From: Neoceratodus forsteri
Lineage: Eukaryota; Chordata; Ceratodontiformes; Ceratodontidae
Reading direction: 5' to 3'
Assembly: GCA_016271365.2 (NCBI GenBank)
Contig: CM057459.1
Span: 821,435,001-821,499,000, forward strand
Length of the DNA: 64,000 nt
The translations under genes and the position numbers were made by a program. The stretch's first letter is position 1. Each line of letters opens with the position of its first letter. The notes below the pieces were generated by a model. The model was given only the letters and a program-made list of their open reading frames with translations, ran no database searches and was not told the DNA's origin. Shown piece by piece: positions 20,965 through 31,490 of this stretch.

Positions 20965-21540
20965 ATTTATTTCTCACCTCCTACCCACGTAAGCCTACTT
21001 CATCCCTCATGAAATACCCAACCCCATCTCTGGGACTTATCTGTGGGGGCCCCCTGTTCCTCCATAGATTCTCCCCTGTGGTGGGGTCATTACATTTCCC
21101 CCAATCCCCCTCCAGATGGCCTTGCTGCATTCAGTGGTCCCTGTGCCCAGTAGGTGGTGGGGGGTCTGTGAAGTGCCGCAGGCATCATCTTGCCCCTGTG
21201 TTGTTTTCCTTGTTCTGGTTCCTCCTGACCCATGAATGATCTGTGGAGGTGGCTACCTGACATTCGCATGTCGCAGGACATGACAACATCTTCCATCAGG
21301 GAGCATCCCCTCCTGGAACTGCTGCCTCAACCCCCACTGTCACCCATCGTTACCTAGGTGGTGATATTGTGGTGGGACAGTTTGCCCACCCTCCCTGGAG
21401 AAGAAAAGAGCATCTATTGGGATGTTCCTCCCCCTGGGCTGACCCCTGAGCAGCCCAGGCTTGTTCCTGCACCCAGGTCACCAGCATGGCAAAAGGTACA
21501 ACATGAGTGCCTCAGCCCTCCGTGCCACCGGGCCAGCTAG
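20965..21540 (-). mobile_element. SINE-A copy 6 with 14-bp target duplication
   Basis: Flanks GAGACTATTACTTC (20951-20964) and GAGACAATTACTTC (21541-21554) differ at one base. The minus strand starts CTAGCTGGCCCGGTGGCACG and contains GTGACCTGGGTGCAGGAACA. It ends in GAAATAAAT at 20965-20975. 576 bases. Confidence 0.85.
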
Positions 21541-21649
21541 GAGACAATTACTTCTGGTGCAAGTAGCTCTGTAGATTATGTGTCTCATGCAAAATATGTT
21601 GTTCCTCAATGGTGTATAAAACAATTGTAACCCACTAGTACCACACCAT

Positions 21650-23112
21650 GAGGTTGGTCCAGCATGCCCTGTCTGTTCACACATGTGCTGCTGCTCAGAG
21701 AGTAGGCCACTGTCCTAAACATTGTTCACAGGCCTCTTTGTCAGGTATGTCCCCATGCCTTACTCATGGTTGCCATGATGCATACTTGCCTGTGGTTCAT
21801 TGGACCATTCTTTGGGACACTGGTGTGTGTGTATGCCACATGGCCCATCCACCAATCCTGTGTTCTGCATCCTATGTCCAGTGGGTACTTGCACGGGTCA
21901 CCCGCTGGCCCTGCCAGTATCTCAGACAGCTGCATCCTCACCCTAGTGTGACATCCCAACAGCCTTGTTCAAGTATGTGCCCCCATGTAATCTGCACACC
22001 CCTCTCCCATGGCATACCATCAGTGTCACATGTCTGGGCATTCTAGCCTCCACCCCATGTACCAGTGACGTGTCAGTCTTGTTGCAGGACAACATTGCAT
22101 GGCATTGTTGCATCATGGTGATACAGTGTTCATGACTGTGCTGCCTGTCATCTTGTCCCTCAGAGCCCATGGTCCCCCCATCCACGTCCCTGTCCCACAC
22201 GTCACATGCACCATGTGTTCTGTGCTGGCACCCACCTTCAGCTGCCACCACTGTGGTGACCATCCCATGTACAGTGCTGCCACAGACATATGTATGCCAC
22301 CATGGCATGTGTAGCTCAGCATGTCTGGGGGGGTGGGCTATGGTGGTTCTGGGGAACACACACATGGGTGCATTCGACTCTACTCAGTACCACACTGGTT
22401 GTCCGGTATATGCATTGCCATGTATTGGTACAGGGCTACGGCTGTGCCTGCATGAACACAGGCTCCTTCATCTCTTCATTGTCTCTGATGGGATACTCGC
22501 TACACCCTGTCCCACTATTGTCACCAGCAGTACCAATACTGTGGCACGTGACAGGTGCTAGCAGTTACTTGCCGTCCATGACTGTCCTCCACCCCCTGGG
22601 TCCACTGTTACTCCACAGTGGGGACAGTGATTACCTGACCAATGTACAGGCTGGGCATATCCTCCAACCCCAGAGGGCCGCGTGGTGGCTCCAAACATGC
22701 ATGCACTGCCATAGGCCATTGGTCGGTACATGCCGTCGTCTGTGCGTGGCACACATACAAACCGTGGGATGTCACCCTGCAGGTATTCACCCAGATTGCA
22801 GCCCCCTCTTTCCCCTCCCCTCTGTCCTGCATGTGGCATATGCCCCAGCATGTGCACAGTGTGTGGCATGGGCCCATGTGCTGGCCCATGTGTGCTGGGT
22901 CAGAGCACACATGTGCCAATGCCCAGCCTTGTGCCCAGTGACATGACAGGTGTGTCTGCATCACACATCTTGGCATCTGTGTGGCACGCATCATGGCTGA
23001 TGTTGGCACACATGGTGCACCTGCAATGCAGCCTTACTACAGTGACCACACATAGTGTGCTCATACTTGTACCAACACACCCAGGCTGTTGTGCATCTGC
23101 TATGTGACCTAC
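21650..23112 (-). other. Harbinger internal region, CATG/TGTG-rich, unassigned
   Basis: Frames are open on both strands over 60-220 codons because stop-poor CATGTG and CAC words dominate; none has a known domain. On the minus strand it lies 3' of the Myb-like gene, so it may be 3' untranslated sequence or further exons. Confidence 0.35.
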
Positions 23113-23208
23113 CTTGGATTTGAGGGGCCATATCCCTTCATGCATGCTGCTGAGGGCTCCTCCATTGTTCCTCTGGCTACAGTTTGTGGGCATCACCATC
23201 ACTGCCAC
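23113..23208 (-). pseudogene. Possible second exon of the Myb-like gene
   Basis: 96 bases bounded on the minus strand by TTTCCACAG before and GTAGGT after. Both fit splice sites. The exon is open in one frame (start VAVMVMPTNCS), but the frame that continues from the first exon meets a TAG after about 10 codons, which would end the protein at roughly 115 residues. Confidence 0.35.
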
Positions 23209-23310
23209 CTGTGGAAACATGGGTAGACCGTCATTAGTGTCTGCACAGCACACTGTGTTTTGCAGGCTGCCGTGGTATGAGCATGCATGTTACATGCCTG
23301 GGATACCTAC

Positions 23311-23623
23311 CATACAGGCATGGCCTGCCCGTCTGCATGGCCACATCGGCATCCACTGCTATCCTCCTCATGTGTGTCAGACTGGCACCATCCCTCCTGG
23401 CAAGGTCCTGCCAGCAATGCTGCAGCTTTCTGGGTTTCCTCCTGACCCCATGCTGTGTGTACAGCTTGGCAGCAATCCTCCTCCACACCTGTTCCCTTTC
23501 ACCAGGGGTGTGTCTCCTGCTGGCAGGTGGCAGCAGGTACCTGGCCCACTGCTGAACCAGGCTGACCAGCTGGGCTGTCTCATCTGGGATGAAGTTGGGC
23601 CCTCTACCACTTAGTCTGCTCAT
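23311..23623 (-). CDS. Harbinger Myb/SANT-like DNA-binding protein, exon 1
   Basis: ATG at 23623 on the minus strand; open to a GTAGGT donor at 23310. The protein begins MSRLSGRGPNFIPDETAQLV. A three-helix Myb-like fold is suggested by FIPDETAQLVSLVQQWARYL, then REQVWRRIAAKLYTQHG, and finally QHCWQDLARR, with spaced Trp residues at positions expected for SANT repeats. In Harbinger elements the Myb-like partner binds the transposase and carries it to the nucleus and to the ends of the element. The gene lies 2.7 kb downstream of the transposase in the same orientation (about 0.9 kb without the nested CR1). The ATG was chosen because the Myb block starts right after it; an upstream in-frame start at 23752 is also open. 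No stop in this exon. Confidence 0.6.
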
Positions 23624-24095
23624 GTTTGCACTTGCAGACACGATGTGGCTGTGTGGAACTGTAAAATATTTGGCTCTACACTCCCTCCTGCACCAGGCCA
23701 TGAGCTGCACGCTGCACATGCTGCAAGTGCATGTCATTCCACCGCATAACACAGATTGCGTTTATGTTTATTGCGGCTTGCGATTTGTGTGCTATCTGTA
23801 TGCAGGACTCAGTTGTACATGTACTGTACCCCTGCATGTGTTCCTGGGCTGTGCTTGGTGTGGCAGGTACTGTCATTGCGGTGTGTTTTAGTACAGTACA
23901 GTCTTGTGCTGCACATGTGTGCCTTCATGGTGGTGCAAGCCTGCTGGGGGGGGGCGGGGGAATGTTGCACGGTTATGCTGGTGTGGCAGTGTGTTGTCTA
24001 TGCGGGATGTCTGTGTTATGATTCTGTGTGTCCTGTGGGTAGGCCTGCACATGTGTATTCCAATCTGGACACTGGTGGTTCATGTCACCATCCCA
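23624..24095 (-). other. Harbinger inter-gene region
   Basis: Continuation of the CATG-rich internal sequence between the Myb-like gene and the CR1 insertion. No separate gene recognised. Confidence 0.35.
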
Positions 24096-25906
24096 CCAAC
24101 ATAGAAACATAGAAACATAGAATTTGACGGCAGATAAGGACCGCTTGGCCCACCCAGTCTGCCCATTTCCCTGCCTACTGGATAAGCTGCAGATCCTAGT
24201 TAACCATCAGCCTACTTCTTCCTACCCCCATCCCCTAGAATTGCCTTATGACAGTCCCATGCATGCTTGAATTCCACCACTGTTTTTGACTCTCGACCTC
24301 CTCGGATGGCCGCCATGCATCCACAACCCTCTCTGTGAAAAATACTTGTAAATTACCTCTGAGCTGCCCCCTCTATCTTCAAATTGTACACCTTGTTCTT
24401 GCACACCTCTTTTTGAAAGATGCTACCCTCTTGGACTTTGTTGATTCCCTTGAGGTACTTGAATGTTTCTATCAGTCCCCCTCTCCCTCCTTTCCTCGAG
24501 GCTATACATATTAAGCTCCTTTAGTCTCTCTTCATATGTCTTCCAGTGCAGACCCTGCACCATTTTAGTTGCCCTCCTCTGGACAGCTTCCATCCTGTCT
24601 ATGTCTTTGCGAAGACTGGGTCTCCAGAACTGCACGCAGTACTCCAGATGGGGTCTGACCAGCTGTCTGTACAGAGGGATAATAACTTCCTGTTTTCTAC
24701 TGGTGATGCCTCTCCCTATGCATCCCAATATTCCCCCAGCCCTCCTTGCTGCCCTCTCACATTGCTTGCCCACCTTTAGGTCATCTGATACTGGAGTGTA
24801 GCCAGAAATTTCCATTTTGTACACAATCTCCAACAGTTACACCCCCCAATTAAAAAATGTATACATCCCTTCCAAATGGCACCCCCTTCCAAAGAAGTCA
24901 GACTGTTGTCAGATGATTCTTCTACTCTCTAAAGAGGTTATACATGTATCAGACCCTCCTCAGTGGCCTACACTTACCCAAATACTACAGATTAGAATGA
25001 TAATATTAACAGACTGGCTTATAGTTTGTGACAGGCACTCAACAAAACTGTACACAAATGTGTACAGTGAGTATGCCTGTCTACACCCTTGATCTGATAT
25101 GACTACCCCCAGGTCCCTTTCCATTTTTGTTGTTGTTAGTATCTCACCCCCCATTGTGTACTCTTCCCCTGGGCTTTTGTTTCCCAGGTGCATTACCTTG
25201 CACTTCTTAGCATTGAATCTAAGCTGCCATACATTTGACCATTCCTCTAACCTTGCCAAGTCCCTTTTCATCCTTTCCACCCCACTTTGTGCATCAACTC
25301 TGTTGCAGATCTTTGTGTCATCTGCAAAGAGACATCTTTCCTTCCAGTCCCTCTGCAATGTTGCTTATAAAGACATTGAAGAGGACTGGTCTAACCTGAA
25401 CCCTCACGGTGCCTAGTAACCCCTTTCATCAGAGTGGACTCCATTTACTATTACTCTCTGTGTCCTATTTTCCAGCCAATTTTTACCCAGGCTGTCATCT
25501 TGGGACCCTCCCAGGCTAGCTAACTTGATATATTCTTTGTGTGAGACTGTGTCAAATGCCTTGCTAAAGTCTAGGTAGGCCATGTCACAGCTCCTCCCTG
25601 ATCTACTACTTTGGTCACCCAGTCAAAGAAATCTATCAGATTTGTCTGGCATGACCTTCCTGCTGTGAATCCATGCTGCCTTGGGTCCTGTGTCCCTCTG
25701 GCCTCTAGATACTCGACAATTCTTTCCTTCAAGTGATTCCATCATTTTCCCTACCACTGAGGTTAAACTAACAGGTCTGTAATTTCCTGCTTCTGCCTTG
25801 CTCCCACTTTTGTGAAGGGGAATCACATCTGCCCTCCTCCAGTCCTCGGGTACCACCCCATCCTCCCATGATTTATTAAACAGGGTAGTCAGTGGTGTCA
25901 CTAATT
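24096..25906 (-). mobile_element. CR1 LINE A, inserted in Harbinger, split by a MITE
   Basis: Minus-strand CR1, 5'-truncated. It carries, in order: PLHKSGSKAEAGNYRPVSLT near 25790, FADDTKICNRVDAQ near 25300 with the catalytic Asp pair intact, MHLGNKSPGEEYTMGGEI near 25170, and GVVISD at 25095. After the MITE come DDLKVGKQCERAARRAGGIL, then RPHLEYCVQFWRPSLRKDI. The RT middle (between 25620 and 25360) is shifted. 3' end with CTATGTTTCTATG tail (minus strand) at 24096-24120. It sits inside the Harbinger element, so it is younger than that insertion. Confidence 0.9.
24791..25091. mobile_element. hAT-like MITE with perfect 8-bp duplication
   Basis: The 301-bp segment has ends CTGGAGTGTAGCCAG and, inverted, CAAGGGTGTAGACAG (11 of 15 alike). 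It is flanked by ATCTGATA at 24783-24790 and 25092-25099. Removing it and one duplication restores the CR1 protein through VISDDLKV. Eight-base duplications and short ends of this kind are the hAT signature. No coding capacity. Confidence 0.85.
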
Positions 25907-26370
25907 CACACAGCCTACATTGCCCCTCTGGCCCCGTGTACTCACCCTACAGTGCTGCCCTGTAGCAGACATACAGGCCTTCCAGGGGCAGCTTGGGTTC
26001 CACCACTATCATATGTGGATGTGTTTACTGACACATGCTGTCCTCTCCCAGACTGTCTTGCAGCACTGTTGTTCCCTGCATTGTCAGCCAGGGGTGACAC
26101 ACCAGACAGAGGCACTGTTTCTGTGTCACAGTGCACCCCTGTGTGGTACACTGCACAAGGCAGACATTCCTGTGTGGTGGTGTCCACTGCAGTGGCCTTC
26201 ACATGTGTTGTCAGTCTTCTCTTGGCAGCCTTTACTGTTTGGTTGTCTGTTTGCCGGTGCCACCCAAGGGTCACAGTTGTCCCTTAGGTGAAATGGTTCC
26301 TGATGAGCTGGTCATGAACCTGCCAGCTGTTTGTTGCATTGCCGGGCAGTCGATGATGATGATGATAATG
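25907..26370 (-). other. Harbinger, 3' of the transposase
   Basis: Minus-strand sequence after the transposase stop at 26371. It has an open frame of 110 codons (26274-25942) without a known domain and a donor-like GTGAGTAC near 25939. It could be 3' untranslated or a leader exon of the Myb-like gene. Confidence 0.4.
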
Positions 26371-27490
26371 TCATCCCACATCTGCATCCTCACTTGTCTC
26401 CTCTGCATCCCTCTCACCATGCACATGATCCACTGGTGGCAGTGGTACCTTCTGGCTTATGGCAATATTGTGCAGGATACAACATGCAAGGATGATCTTG
26501 CAGCACATCTCTGGGTTGTATTACAGTGCTCCTCCTGCCCTGTCCAGACACCTGAAACATGCCTTCAGGATCCCAAAGGTTATCTCAATCATGGCTAGTG
26601 TTGTGACGTGTGCATCATTATATGCCTCCTCCACTGCATTCTGTGGGTTCCTCACTGGTGTCATGAGCCATGGCAGTTGGGGATATCCACTGTCACCTGT
26701 GGAATGAACTGTAGAGTGGATGGTTAGCCACAGACTGGCACTATGTCACCTCCACATGTCTCTATGCAGTGTACCCTGCCCACCATGCCCTATCTGTCTA
26801 TGTCCACTCACCTATCAGCCATACGCCCTCCAGTTCACCTCTCTGCAATGCCTGGTGCAGGCCAGTCTGCTGGAATATGAAGGAATCATGACAGGATCCA
26901 GGATACCTGGCCACCATGTCTAGAATCCAACAGTGGCTGCCACACACCACCTGGATGTTCAGTGCATGGTACCCCTTGAGATTTATGAAAGCATCTCAAT
27001 CCTCTACTGGAGCCTTAATTGCCACCTGTGTGCAATCGATAGTACCCATGACATTTGGGAACTGTGCTATCGCATAGAAGGCCTGCTTGGTGGCTTGCTG
27101 CTGTGCACCCTGTGGGAAGGCAATATACTTGTCACAGCATTGCAGAACGGCATCCACAAACTGTCTGAGGCACTGGGACATGGTGGCCTGGGATATTCCA
27201 ACTGTGTTACCACTGGATCATTGGAATGTACCAGTGCCCAAGCAGCGTAGTGCTGTGCTTACCTTCACCTTGACTGGTATGGCATGGCCACTCTTTGTAG
27301 CTGTGGGTAGTTCCTCCCCCAGCTCCCAGCATAGCATTGCTATGGCAGCCTTATTCAGCCAGTACCGTGCTATGCACTGCTCCTCTGTGTGCTCCTCATA
27401 GGATTGTCTGACACATATCACTTGGGGGGGCTCTGCACCAGGCTGATTGCTGTGGCTGTGGTGGTGGTGCATTGCCCTGCATCCTGCCAT
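26371..27490 (-). pseudogene. Harbinger transposase (HARBI1-type), two exons, three stops
   Basis: Exon 1 runs from ATG 27490 to 26812, and exon 2 from 26696 to a TGA at 26371. The 115-base intron has GTGAGT and CCACAG ends. Together they give about 335 codons, close to the ~350 of HARBI1-type proteins. Motifs in order: TKQAFYAIAQFPNVMGTIDC with the first catalytic Asp, VARYPGSCHDSFIF, WLIG split by the intron and continued by DSGYPQLPWLMTPV with the second Asp, then MIEITFGILKACFRCLD with the catalytic Glu, and IILACCILHNIA. The frame is kept throughout except for three stops, near 27219, 26996 and in the second exon. Each is explained by one C-to-T change (CGA or CAA codons). It is therefore a recently silenced copy. 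The enzyme cuts and pastes the element with a 3-bp target preference. Confidence 0.85.
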
Positions 27491-27655
27491 TGTGATTCCT
27501 CCTTTGCTTGCACTGCCTCCACCTGGCTTCTGCTGCCAGTGTTATGCCTAGTAGGGCTACCCCTGCCGGCATTGTTGTCCTTGTCTACAGTCACACTCCA
27601 CAGTCTGCACACTGCTTCCTCTAGTGTGTCTACTTTGTACTGTGTTACTCCACCC

Positions 27656-27663
27656 CTTTTATA
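27656..27663 (-). promoter_or_regulatory. TATA box candidate of the Harbinger transposase
   Basis: TATAAAAG on the minus strand, about 165 bases upstream of the transposase ATG and 300 bases inside the element's right end. Position and sequence suit a polymerase II core promoter; no further element is visible. Confidence 0.4.
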
Positions 27664-27947
27664 GTATTGTGCAGTTAGACCACCTTTTCATTGGTCTAGG
27701 TGGTAGGGCCTTGGATGGATGCAGGCAGTGTGTGCTGTGCTTCCTGAATACGGGCTTGTAGATGCATCAGGCCATGCGGCATGTTGCAGGTTCCACTGTG
27801 ATGGATTTCTGGATGCAAGGCACAATGTGCAACTTCTCTGGGGTTTGCTGCAGCTTGCGTTTCTGAATCGCACTTGCTGGATCTTTTGCTGCATCTTGCT
27901 ACATGCATCATGTTTTGTGGATGCATATTGCGGGTGTCCTACCTGTG

Positions 27948-27963
27948 GCTTTGTGAATCCAGC
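27948..27963 (-). repeat. Harbinger right terminal repeat candidate
   Basis: GGCTGGATTCACAAAG on the minus strand, immediately before CR1 sequence begins. Similar ATTCA words recur over the next 150 bases inward. The partner at the left end was not found. Confidence 0.4.
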
Positions 27964-27965
27964 CC

Positions 27966-29430
27966 ATAGTCTTCAGAACTGGAGACAGTAGTCTAGGTGA
28001 GATCTCACCAATTAATTATACAATGATATTTCCACCTCCCTCTTTCTCTAGGTGCTACCCTTCCCTCTGCAAACCTAGCATCTCATTAGCTCTTCCCACT
28101 GCCTTGCAATACTGTTTAGACACATTTAGGTCATCAGATATAATTACCCCCAGGTTTCTTTCCTGCTTGGCAGTGATCAGTATTACTTCCCCCTCTTGTA
28201 CTCTGCTCCTGGGTTTCTGTGCCTCAAGTACATGATTTTGCACTTCTTCTCATTGAAACTTAGTTGCCACACTTTTGACTACTCCTGAAGCTTTCTTAGC
28301 TCTCTATTCATTTTTTTCCACCAACTCCCCCAGAGTGTCTATCCTATTGCAGATCTTTGTGCCATCTGCAAAAAGGTATACCTTCCCTTCCAGCCCCTCT
28401 GCAATGTCACTTATAAAGACATTAAAAAGGACCAGTCCCAGTACTGATCCTTGTGGCACCCCACTGGTTACCATGCTTTTACCACCACCCTCTGTCCCCT
28501 ATCTGTCAACCAATTCCTTACCCAGTTTGCCACCTTAAAACCCACTCCCAGGCTGCCCAGCTTGTTTATGAGTCTCATGTGGAACAGTGTCGAAGGCCTT
28601 ACTAAAATCAAGGAAGGCCACATCCACTGTTCCACCCTAATCTAATTCCATGGTCACCCAGTCAAAGAAATCTATCAGATTTGTTTAACATGACCTCTCC
28701 TCTGTGAATCCATGTTTCCTCAGTTCTTATAAGCCACTGGATACATGATATTCCACAATGCTTTTATTCAGTAGTGATTCCATTAATTTCCCCAACACCA
28801 GAGTCAGGCTGACTGGCCTGTAATCGCCAGCCTCCTCCCTGCTACTACTTTTGTGAAGTGAGAATACATCTGCCTTCCTCCAGTCCTCCAAAACCACTCC
28901 TGAACAGCATTGCTAGAGGTGCAGCAAGCACCTCTCTGAGCTCCTTCAGTATCCTTGGATGTATGCTGTCTGGCCCCATTGCCTTGTCCACTATCAGTTT
29001 TGTGAGTTCCTTCAGGACTCTATCATCTGTAAATGGACTAGTGTCCACCTCCCTTCCTTCAGTGCTCCAATCCCTTATCTGTGGTCCCTTGTCTTCTCAT
29101 CCTCTGTGAACACTGAACAAAAGTATTTGTTCAGGATGTCTGCTTTTTCTTGATCCACTTCCACATATCCCCCCTTCCTTCCTTAGTCTTACAATTCCTT
29201 GCCTGGTCTTTTTCCTTATGCTTACATACTCAAAATATGTCTTGTCCCTATTCTTCACTGCCTGGGCTATTTTCTTCTACATTTGTGCCTTTGTGCTTCT
29301 GATTGCTTTCACTGTCTCCCTCTGCTTTGACTGATATACCTCCCTATCCTACTCTCTCTGTGTCTCCTTATATCTCCTGATTGCTAACTTTTTGGCCCTT
29401 ACCCTTCTTGCCACCTCATTTGAAAACCAT
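27966..29430 (-). mobile_element. CR1 LINE G, middle part
   Basis: Minus-strand CR1. Visible blocks in order: a linker with frequent Lys and Arg at 29400-29200; VLKELTKLIVDKAMGPDSIHP near 29010; a QSGF-type region near 28700; FSKAF text near 28600; a GVPQGS-equivalent near 28460; FADGTK-like text near 28360; then DDLNVSKQYCKAVGRANEML near 28110. It stops near 27966, where the Harbinger end begins, so the C-terminus is missing. Many short frames; dead. Confidence 0.8.
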
Positions 29431-29464
29431 AGTGGTACTGTAATATTGATATATAACACCATTT

Positions 29465-30233
29465 TATACCAACATGATGTGTGGCCTTGGCCAAAAGCAT
29501 TGCATCCAAATTAAGAGACAAAGCTAAGAAGGTGAGTGTTTGACCATTACAGCCAGGGTTCAAATCAATGAAAAAACATCTGTGGTTCTTATCTACAAGA
29601 TGCAATGGAAATTAGGATTCACTGTTTGAGAGATGGACATCTATCTTAGATCATGTCCAAAATATTCACAGCTCATCAGACAAAGTGTGGTTTCATGCAT
29701 GTGAGCATGAGCCACTGTCTCCAGAGGAACAGCAGGTCAAGTAATGGCTACAGCCAGAAATGTCACTTTTGGGTGCACTTGAATCAGTGGTTCAAGGCAA
29801 AGCAATCCTGAGCAAGACTGTGAAGCTTCTACGCTTCTGCCATACAGGACTGCTGGAAGTATATAATTCTGAACTTCTACATTATGTGCTAGAGAATAAA
29901 CACTTTTTCTACTAGGCTATGATGTGTTGCACACAACTTTGTGCTCTAAACCACAACATGCATACATACTGTCAGCAGAAAGTGAGTGAAAGTGGTGCAT
30001 GTAGACAGAAACCACAGCATGCACAAGTTCAGCCAAAGGGCCACGATCACTGGGTTGCAAAGAAAATAATGGAAGACATATCCCCATTTGTAAGACTAAT
30101 GTGCAATGTGCTGAACCACAAGATGGTTGATAATCCTATGCCAATTACAAAAACAGATTTGCCGATTCAGATTTCAGCACTTGAGAACCCAGATCTATTA
30201 GAAACTTTCAAATATTCACGATTTAAGAAATGA
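29465..30233 (+). pseudogene. Kolobok-like (THAP-type) transposase, C-terminal exon
   Basis: One plus frame from about 29485 to a stop at 30231 gives, with four in-frame stops: LAKSIASKLRDKAKK, KHLWFLSTRC, LFERWTSILDHVQNIH, VWFHACEHEPLSPEEQQVK, LRFCHTGLLEVYNSELLHYV, LENKHFFY, CTQLCALNHNMHTYCQQ, HWVAKKIME. HDVW just upstream joins to LAKS after restoring one lost base. The pattern, with CxHxPLS, FCHTG-LEVY and the ALNHN block, is what I know from Kolobok-type transposases and related THAP-containing vertebrate proteins. Those proteins carry THAP at the N-terminus; a THAP-like exon lies 10.5 kb upstream on this strand. The frame is broken, so it is a relic, either of a transposon or of a domesticated gene. 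Confidence 0.65.
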
Positions 30234-31227
30234 ACTTTGCTCCATATGGTAACATAATGATGGCTATATATACATAATACACAATTGCTTTGAAAAAAAT
30301 AAGTAATTTCCAGTATTGACTTTATTAGTATTCATCAAACCACTAGCTATATATAAAAGGGAACAATAATTACAGCCCCAGAGATGTACTGAGACCAGGT
30401 GTAGACTGGCAGTCTACACCTGGTCTCAGTATAGTACTGGGACATGTAAACTACAATCCATAGCTATTACTACAGTAGCTTCATCTATACAGGAACTCTA
30501 TGCACACTTCTACATCTGCTCCTGGCTCATACGTTATCCTTGGGACAGTGTGGACTGTTGTTGGTGCGCTGCTAAGGATGATTGGAATCAAAATGCCAGT
30601 GGGTGAGATGGCAAGAGGATCAACCAGATGAAAACAAAGTGAATTCAAAGACTGTAAGTGCAAGATAAATGTTAATCAGGCCATGCCTCACACTAAGGTG
30701 AGGTCTAAATTATTTCATTGGAATCAGATTACTTTTGTGTGAATAATCTTATGGAATATTCAAGTGGTGAATGATTGACATAAGACTGTACAATACCTTT
30801 AAAGTAATGGCAGTTATCATCAGCAACAAACAAATGTGTGCTGACAGTAATTAACAATAATATTCATTAACTGACCTTTGCCATTGTGATACAGAACACA
30901 CAAAGAAAGATATCACATTACATTGTTGCGTGTGGCTGGACCGTGGAACATCTATACATCATGTCATGTGAATACAGTACTAGAACATAGTATAAATGCA
31001 GTGGACTAATCATCATCAAGGCTATTTTGGATACAGGGCAATAATTCAAATGTATTAATGTTAAATTTAGAAACAATACATGATAAGGTACTGAGTTCTT
31101 TGTCGGGAAATGACAAACAGTAAATTACTCAGTGTATATTTGCTATGCATCACATACACAATACCAGTTAACTAAAACATGTTTTGAAATAGTGTATTAA
31201 TTGTTGTTATGCAAACAAAACACTATG
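30234..31227. other. Unassigned AT-rich stretch with a perfect hairpin
   Basis: Apart from the hairpin at 30388-30430 I see no repeat family or coding signal. It may be downstream sequence of the Kolobok-like relic. Confidence 0.4.
30388..30430. repeat. Perfect 20-bp inverted repeat, 3-base loop
   Basis: ACTGAGACCAGGTGTAGACT and its exact complement are separated by GGC. Outside it GTACTG-like bases also tend to pair. It could be a small foldback, a regulatory hairpin or a recombination scar. Confidence 0.9.
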
Positions 31228-31490
31228 GCCAAGATATTCAAAAGAGTTGCACCACCACAACCACAGACGTGCACCCCAGGGTAATATTCAAAAGGTGGAA
31301 TTGTGCAGCACAATTCCTGATGAACTGGGGCGCAACCATAATGTATGCGGCACATCTCTAGAGGGAGTGCCATGCATATGCGGCACATTCTGACATTCAG
31401 CTCGGGATTTGTGGCACATCTGCTGGCACAACCCAGAGATGTACCACATACCTGGACTGAAAGTTGAGCCTGTAAAAAATGGATCAACTG
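31228..31490. mobile_element. Fragment related to the X1/X2 foldback ends
   Basis: Starts GGCCAAGATATTCAAAAG, has a second TAATATTCAAAAGG at 31281, and contains GCATATGCGGCACAT words. The GATATTCAAA head is the same as in X1 (3865) and, inverted, X2 (35105). The tandem units and the centre are absent. Confidence 0.45.

Larger units (their letters stand above)
21650..27963 (-). mobile_element. Harbinger transposon, nearly complete
   Basis: The element holds two minus-strand genes typical of vertebrate Harbinger (PIF/Harbinger) transposons: a HARBI1-type transposase (27490-26371) and a Myb/SANT-like protein (from 23623). The right end reads, on the minus strand, GGCTGGATTCACAAAGCC, like Harbinger ends I know from amphibians, with sub-terminal ATTCA repeats inside (GATTCAGAAAC, GTATTCAGGAAG). 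The matching left end was not found, so the left limit is a guess based on composition: the region is unusually rich in CATG, TGTG and CAC. A CR1 with a nested MITE (24096-25906) has inserted between the two genes. Confidence 0.65.

Noticed and set aside
21648..23107. Many open frames of 60-218 codons in the CATG-rich region
   Set aside because: Both strands are open to a similar degree because of composition. Only the Myb-like block at 23311-23623 has a recognisable pattern.
29919..30233. A stand-alone 104-codon gene
   Set aside because: The same frame continues upstream through stops with Kolobok-like text, so it is the tail of a pseudogene.
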